Source: Phoronis ovalis
Lineage: Eukaryota; Phoronida; Phoronidae
Assembly: GCA_028565635.1 (NCBI GenBank)
Contig: JAOXYB010018039.1
Location: 1 to 10,905 of the forward strand
Direction of reading: 5' to 3'
Length of the DNA: 10,905 bases
The notes beneath the pieces are model-generated. The model searched no databases. It had not been told where the DNA came from and was given only the letters and a program-made list of their open reading frames with translations. Made by a program: the position numbers and the translations under genes. Shown here piece after piece: positions 7,818 to 10,905 of the stretch; the first letter of the stretch is position 1, and each line of letters begins with the position of its first letter.

Positions 7818-9310
7818 AATATATATCATAATATATTTGATATCACATATAACTAATCACTCTGATTAAATCCACCCCTTATTGTTCAGTTCCTGAAGAA
7901 ACAGAATACTAAGGATATGTTCAGACTGATACCTAATATGTCAATGCTCACAAATTACACAAAACTTATCACTCCACTTGTATGCTATCACTTCTCAATG
8001 TGGAAACCACAATAAATTTCAATGACATCTCTCTGAATTTACTGAGCATTAAACATTAAAGAGTATCCATAATGAACCCATAGAATTTTAAAGGAATACA
8101 AACCAGTTATTAATGAAACAGTGCTAGATAAGTGTACTGGAAAATAGATAGACATACATTTTTACATCTGCACCTAATCAATAGTAGCTGAGAGCAATCT
8201 TATCATGTCTAGAGTTTACTTAGGTAGGCAGGTAGTTAAATTAGTTGCAATCAATGTCTTATCAACTTCAAAAACCCCATGTAACTGTACAGATGAGCTT
8301 CAGCCACCCATGAAACAGTTATAACTACTGCCTATCATTGCTTAATAGCCATTACACAATTAACATTAAACCCAGTGCAAAGCAAAAGTTTAACAGCATA
8401 GTTATCCATACATGGCATGTCATGTCTCCTATTGTCTAGGAAAATACTAAAAGGTCCTAATAATAGCCAATATTCTGGTCAAAACTTCTGTAAAGTAACA
8501 GTAGCTATTTTGATATTATGTCATCTTATACTTTCCAGAAGTTAGTATGTAATTGGGCTCTCTTATTCTTGTAAATATGTGCAAGTTAAAATTATCTACT
8601 GTCTCCTTAAAGATTTTAAATGTGACAGTATATTGTTCAGGTTGTTGTAGTTGGAATACCAAGATGAGAGACTTGTTAATTGGGAGATTGCTATATTGTG
8701 AAACATGTACACACTGTGATAACCATATCTTGCTGTGAATCTTTCCAAACAATGATAAAAATTCATTAAAACATCTTGTAACTTCCTTTGCATATATTTA
8801 ACAAGGGATTATTAGATAAGGCCATAACCTGAGAGATTTTAGTATCTAGATGTTATCTTGGCATGGTAAAATACACAAACAGATATATATCAACCTTTAG
8901 AATGTATTGGACACAAGAAGTGGAGATATACAACACCTACCTTACTGATAAATTCTTTATTACATCAAAAAATAAAAGAATATTAGTGTGCTCACTTTTC
9001 TGTACACACCAGACATTAACAGAATTATTCGTAAGACATATCTAAATTTGTCCATAGCACGACAATTACAAGCAACACTTGAAGCTATGACCAGATATTT
9101 CATTCCATATCCACTAGTATTGTACCCTATTCACAAACTAATCACAGTTTTATATTCACATATACTTTTGAGTAGAAGCGTACAATTACTTGATACAATA
9201 CTTCACGAAACATTACTAACTCAGCTGAATAGAGATTGTGTTATGGGTGATAAAGTCATTGTTACTTTGAAAAAAGCACAATGTCATTGACAGATGTATA
9301 CCTAATGAAC

Positions 9311-9330
9311 AAAAAAAGAAAAGAAAAAGA
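9311..9330 (+). repeat. A-rich purine tract
   Basis: Twenty consecutive purines, mostly A with interspersed G, form a low-complexity run in the intron between window exons 1 and 2. It could be the eroded tail of a retroposed sequence, but no element body is recognisable on either side. Confidence 0.6.
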
Positions 9331-9976
9331 TCTTTATGATAATCAGTATCAACCATGGCACAACAGTACCTTTTACTACTAGCTACAATATGGTACAGTA
9401 GGTGCCATGAAAAGAAATCCTAGATGTTTGAAAAAATATTAACTTGTGTGGACTAAAAGCTTATGCGGCATATTACCTTGATTGTAACTACCGTACCTCG
9501 TATAAAAACAACAGAATGGCTTCTTATATTAATAACTAGGTATCAGACATTAATTAACTTCGATTTAAAAAACTAATATATACACAAATAATGAAGAAAA
9601 TGATTTTCATTTCCCTCTAATTGATTACCTATTGTTTTCATTATGACTAAATCAACTTGTGATTACACTTCATGTAGTTGTGTTTAGACAATGTAATTAG
9701 CTTGCAGTTGTTACACATCAAATGGTATGCACTAATGACAGCATTAATTTTACAAAGAAAACACCACCAGATTATGTAAATCGCACTATTAAAGGAAGAA
9801 TGCTAACTGAGAAGCAAACCATATATATCAGAGGTGTGATCTTAATCCTTAATCCTGCATTTCTTGTATTTTTAGTATCCACTGAATTCTCGTAAATTAA
9901 AGTTACAAATCATGTTAATCATATGAAAAGACACTTTTATCATTTTGGAAATCAAACTTTAACACATATATCCTAG

Positions 9977-9993
9977 TGGTATATGATATACCA
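9977..9993. repeat. Small perfect hairpin
   Basis: TGGTATA and TATACCA form a 7-bp stem around a TGA loop. This short palindrome is in an AT-rich intron, and no function is inferred. Confidence 0.5.
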
Positions 9994-10424
9994 TGGTGAA
10001 AATCATCCTTTTCTACCGAATATATAAATTTAAAGCCAATTTTAAAAAAAAATAAAGATCCTCTATACACCCTTTACCTTTCTCATAAAATGTCTATTAT
10101 GACGACAAGAAATTTATAGAAAATACCCTCCAGAGACAAGCAATGGTAGCAAAGAGTACAACTTTTCTATTTAATAACCACATGTAATATCCTTACGCAC
10201 GTTTATTAAACATTTTATAATGAAATAACAAATACGTAAGACATGTGATACCACAATGCATTTTCCTGTTATCATAAAAACAAAAACATCATTTTGTAGG
10301 TGTCGGATTCATAGTGTTTACTATGAAACAAAAACAAATTTCCAAATTTAGAGGAAAACATCAAGTTACATTCTAATTTGTTGTAAGTAGAAGGTTATTA
10401 GTAAAATGAATAGCTTCTACCTAC

Positions 10425-10521
10425 CTCAGTAGTGATGCTCTACAGCTGTCCAAAGTATCTGAACAGAACAACTCTCGAACTTTAACGCGTGGATTTTTAA
10501 TCACCAAATCTAATCCTGAAT
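10425..10521 (-). CDS. RERE: RERE/Atrophin exon 1 of 7 in window: BAH domain, middle part
   Basis: This is an internal exon of a RERE/Atrophin orthologue, a nuclear co-repressor. The 97 nt encode window residues 1-31 plus split codons at both ends. The first codon takes its leading base from an exon beyond the right edge. The acceptor reads CATTTCAG and the donor is GAG|GTAGGT. Visible motifs are the VIKNPRVKVRELFCSD segment and the end ASLLR, which continues as R-GHC in the next exon. This matches the vertebrate RERE BAH pattern of a 'VxxPxxxxRELFxSD' strand followed by an 'ALRGKC' turn. BAH domains mediate chromatin and protein contacts. The exon alone would be hard to identify; the phase-matched continuation into the next exon makes the call firm. 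Another CAG lies 6 nt inside the exon and could act as an alternative acceptor. Confidence 0.88.
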
Positions 10522-10905
10522 CTGAAATGATAAAAATGATACTACAGTAACAATCAGAAGAACAAGGAATGTAAGCAGTGTAGCATACCACTTTTAATGA
10601 CTAAATAATAAAATTTAGGATTTACCATATCCGAAAATGTGATACTTGGTCTAGCTATAGTAAAACATTTATTCTGTTATGGTCCTAGGATATGCTAAGG
10701 AAATTATTTTAAAATATAATAAATCAACAGCTAACATCAATAAAGTTTGGTTTGCAACTTAAAATACTTTAACATAATCCTTCTTTGTACAGTGTATTTA
10801 ATCCTGCTTAGGGTAACAGACCCCTAATAGCATTATCATCAATTTCACAAAACATACACCTATTGGTATATTAGAAAGTTCAAAGCATCCTAGTTAGGAA
10901 CATTA
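10522..10905 (-). other. End of the preceding intron (partial)
   Basis: This AT-rich sequence upstream (in transcript sense) of window exon 1 ends in the acceptor CATTTCAG. No further BAH-coding exon can be recognised in these 384 nt, so the N-terminal half of the domain must lie beyond the right edge. Confidence 0.82.

Larger units (their letters stand above)
7251..10424 (-). other. Intron between window exons 1 and 2 (3174 nt)
   Basis: This GT-AG intron interrupts an Arg codon (AG|G) within the BAH domain. It is AT-rich and non-coding. Its 3' end as transcribed (7271-7443) holds a large fold-back structure, listed separately. Smaller hairpins lie at 7741-7790, 7799-7817 and 9977-9993, and an A-rich purine run lies at 9311-9330. 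Open frames of 60-100 codons between about 8500 and 9300 occur on both strands, overlap one another and resemble no protein I know. I treat them as chance. I see no RNA gene or second transcription unit. Confidence 0.85.

Noticed and set aside
8516-9290. Several overlapping open frames of 60-100 codons on both strands
   Set aside because: They overlap one another on opposite strands and in different frames and have no recognisable motifs. This fits a locally stop-poor stretch, not genes.
10837-10855. snoRNA box C-like TTGATGA on the minus strand
   Set aside because: No box D (CTGA) with suitable spacing or terminal stem was found downstream.
1-10905. Bacterial, phage or CRISPR-type system
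   Set aside because: Coding sequence is split by canonical GT-AG introns and encodes an animal nuclear co-repressor. There are no operons, ribosome binding sites or regularly spaced repeats.

Overview
The window is eukaryotic nuclear DNA: strongly AT-rich, with short coding islands bounded by GT-AG splice sites and separated by long non-coding stretches. All recognisable coding sequence is on the minus strand. It forms seven consecutive internal exons of one gene, an orthologue of RERE/Atrophin (arginine-glutamic acid dipeptide repeats protein; Grunge/Atro in Drosophila), a nuclear transcriptional co-repressor. The protein clearly matches the family but differs from the vertebrate sequence as I recall it at many positions. 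Together with the intron composition, this suggests a non-vertebrate animal. I cannot fix the phylum.

In transcript order (right to left), the exons are 10521-10425, 7250-7097, 5864-5731, 5373-5274, 4849-4751, 4178-4098 and 189-51. They total 804 nt and give 267 complete residues in one uninterrupted frame, with every splice phase matching. The domain order is the C-terminal half of a BAH domain (first two exons), an ELM2 domain (third to fifth), a SANT domain (end of fifth to start of seventh), then a basic Arg-rich stretch. The start codon, the N-terminal part of BAH, the GATA finger and the C-terminal atrophin region lie outside the window. ELM2-SANT is the module that recruits class I HDACs in this and the related MTA/CoREST proteins, and BAH is a chromatin-interaction module. 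The window therefore encodes the chromatin and HDAC-recruiting core of the protein.

Six complete introns (357 to 3908 nt) and parts of two flanking introns fill the rest. I see no other credible gene, RNA gene or promoter in them. Their notable contents are structural. A near-perfect fold-back with 63-68-nt arms and an associated 19-nt direct repeat sits just upstream of the acceptor of the second exon. A second fold-back repeat with imperfect 36-bp arms sits just downstream of the donor of the fourth exon. A C12 run (G12 in the transcript) lies 45 nt downstream of the donor of the second exon. Smaller hairpins and simple repeats occur elsewhere. I found no evidence of a new biological system; the most interesting non-coding feature is the splice-site-proximal fold-back at 7271-7443.
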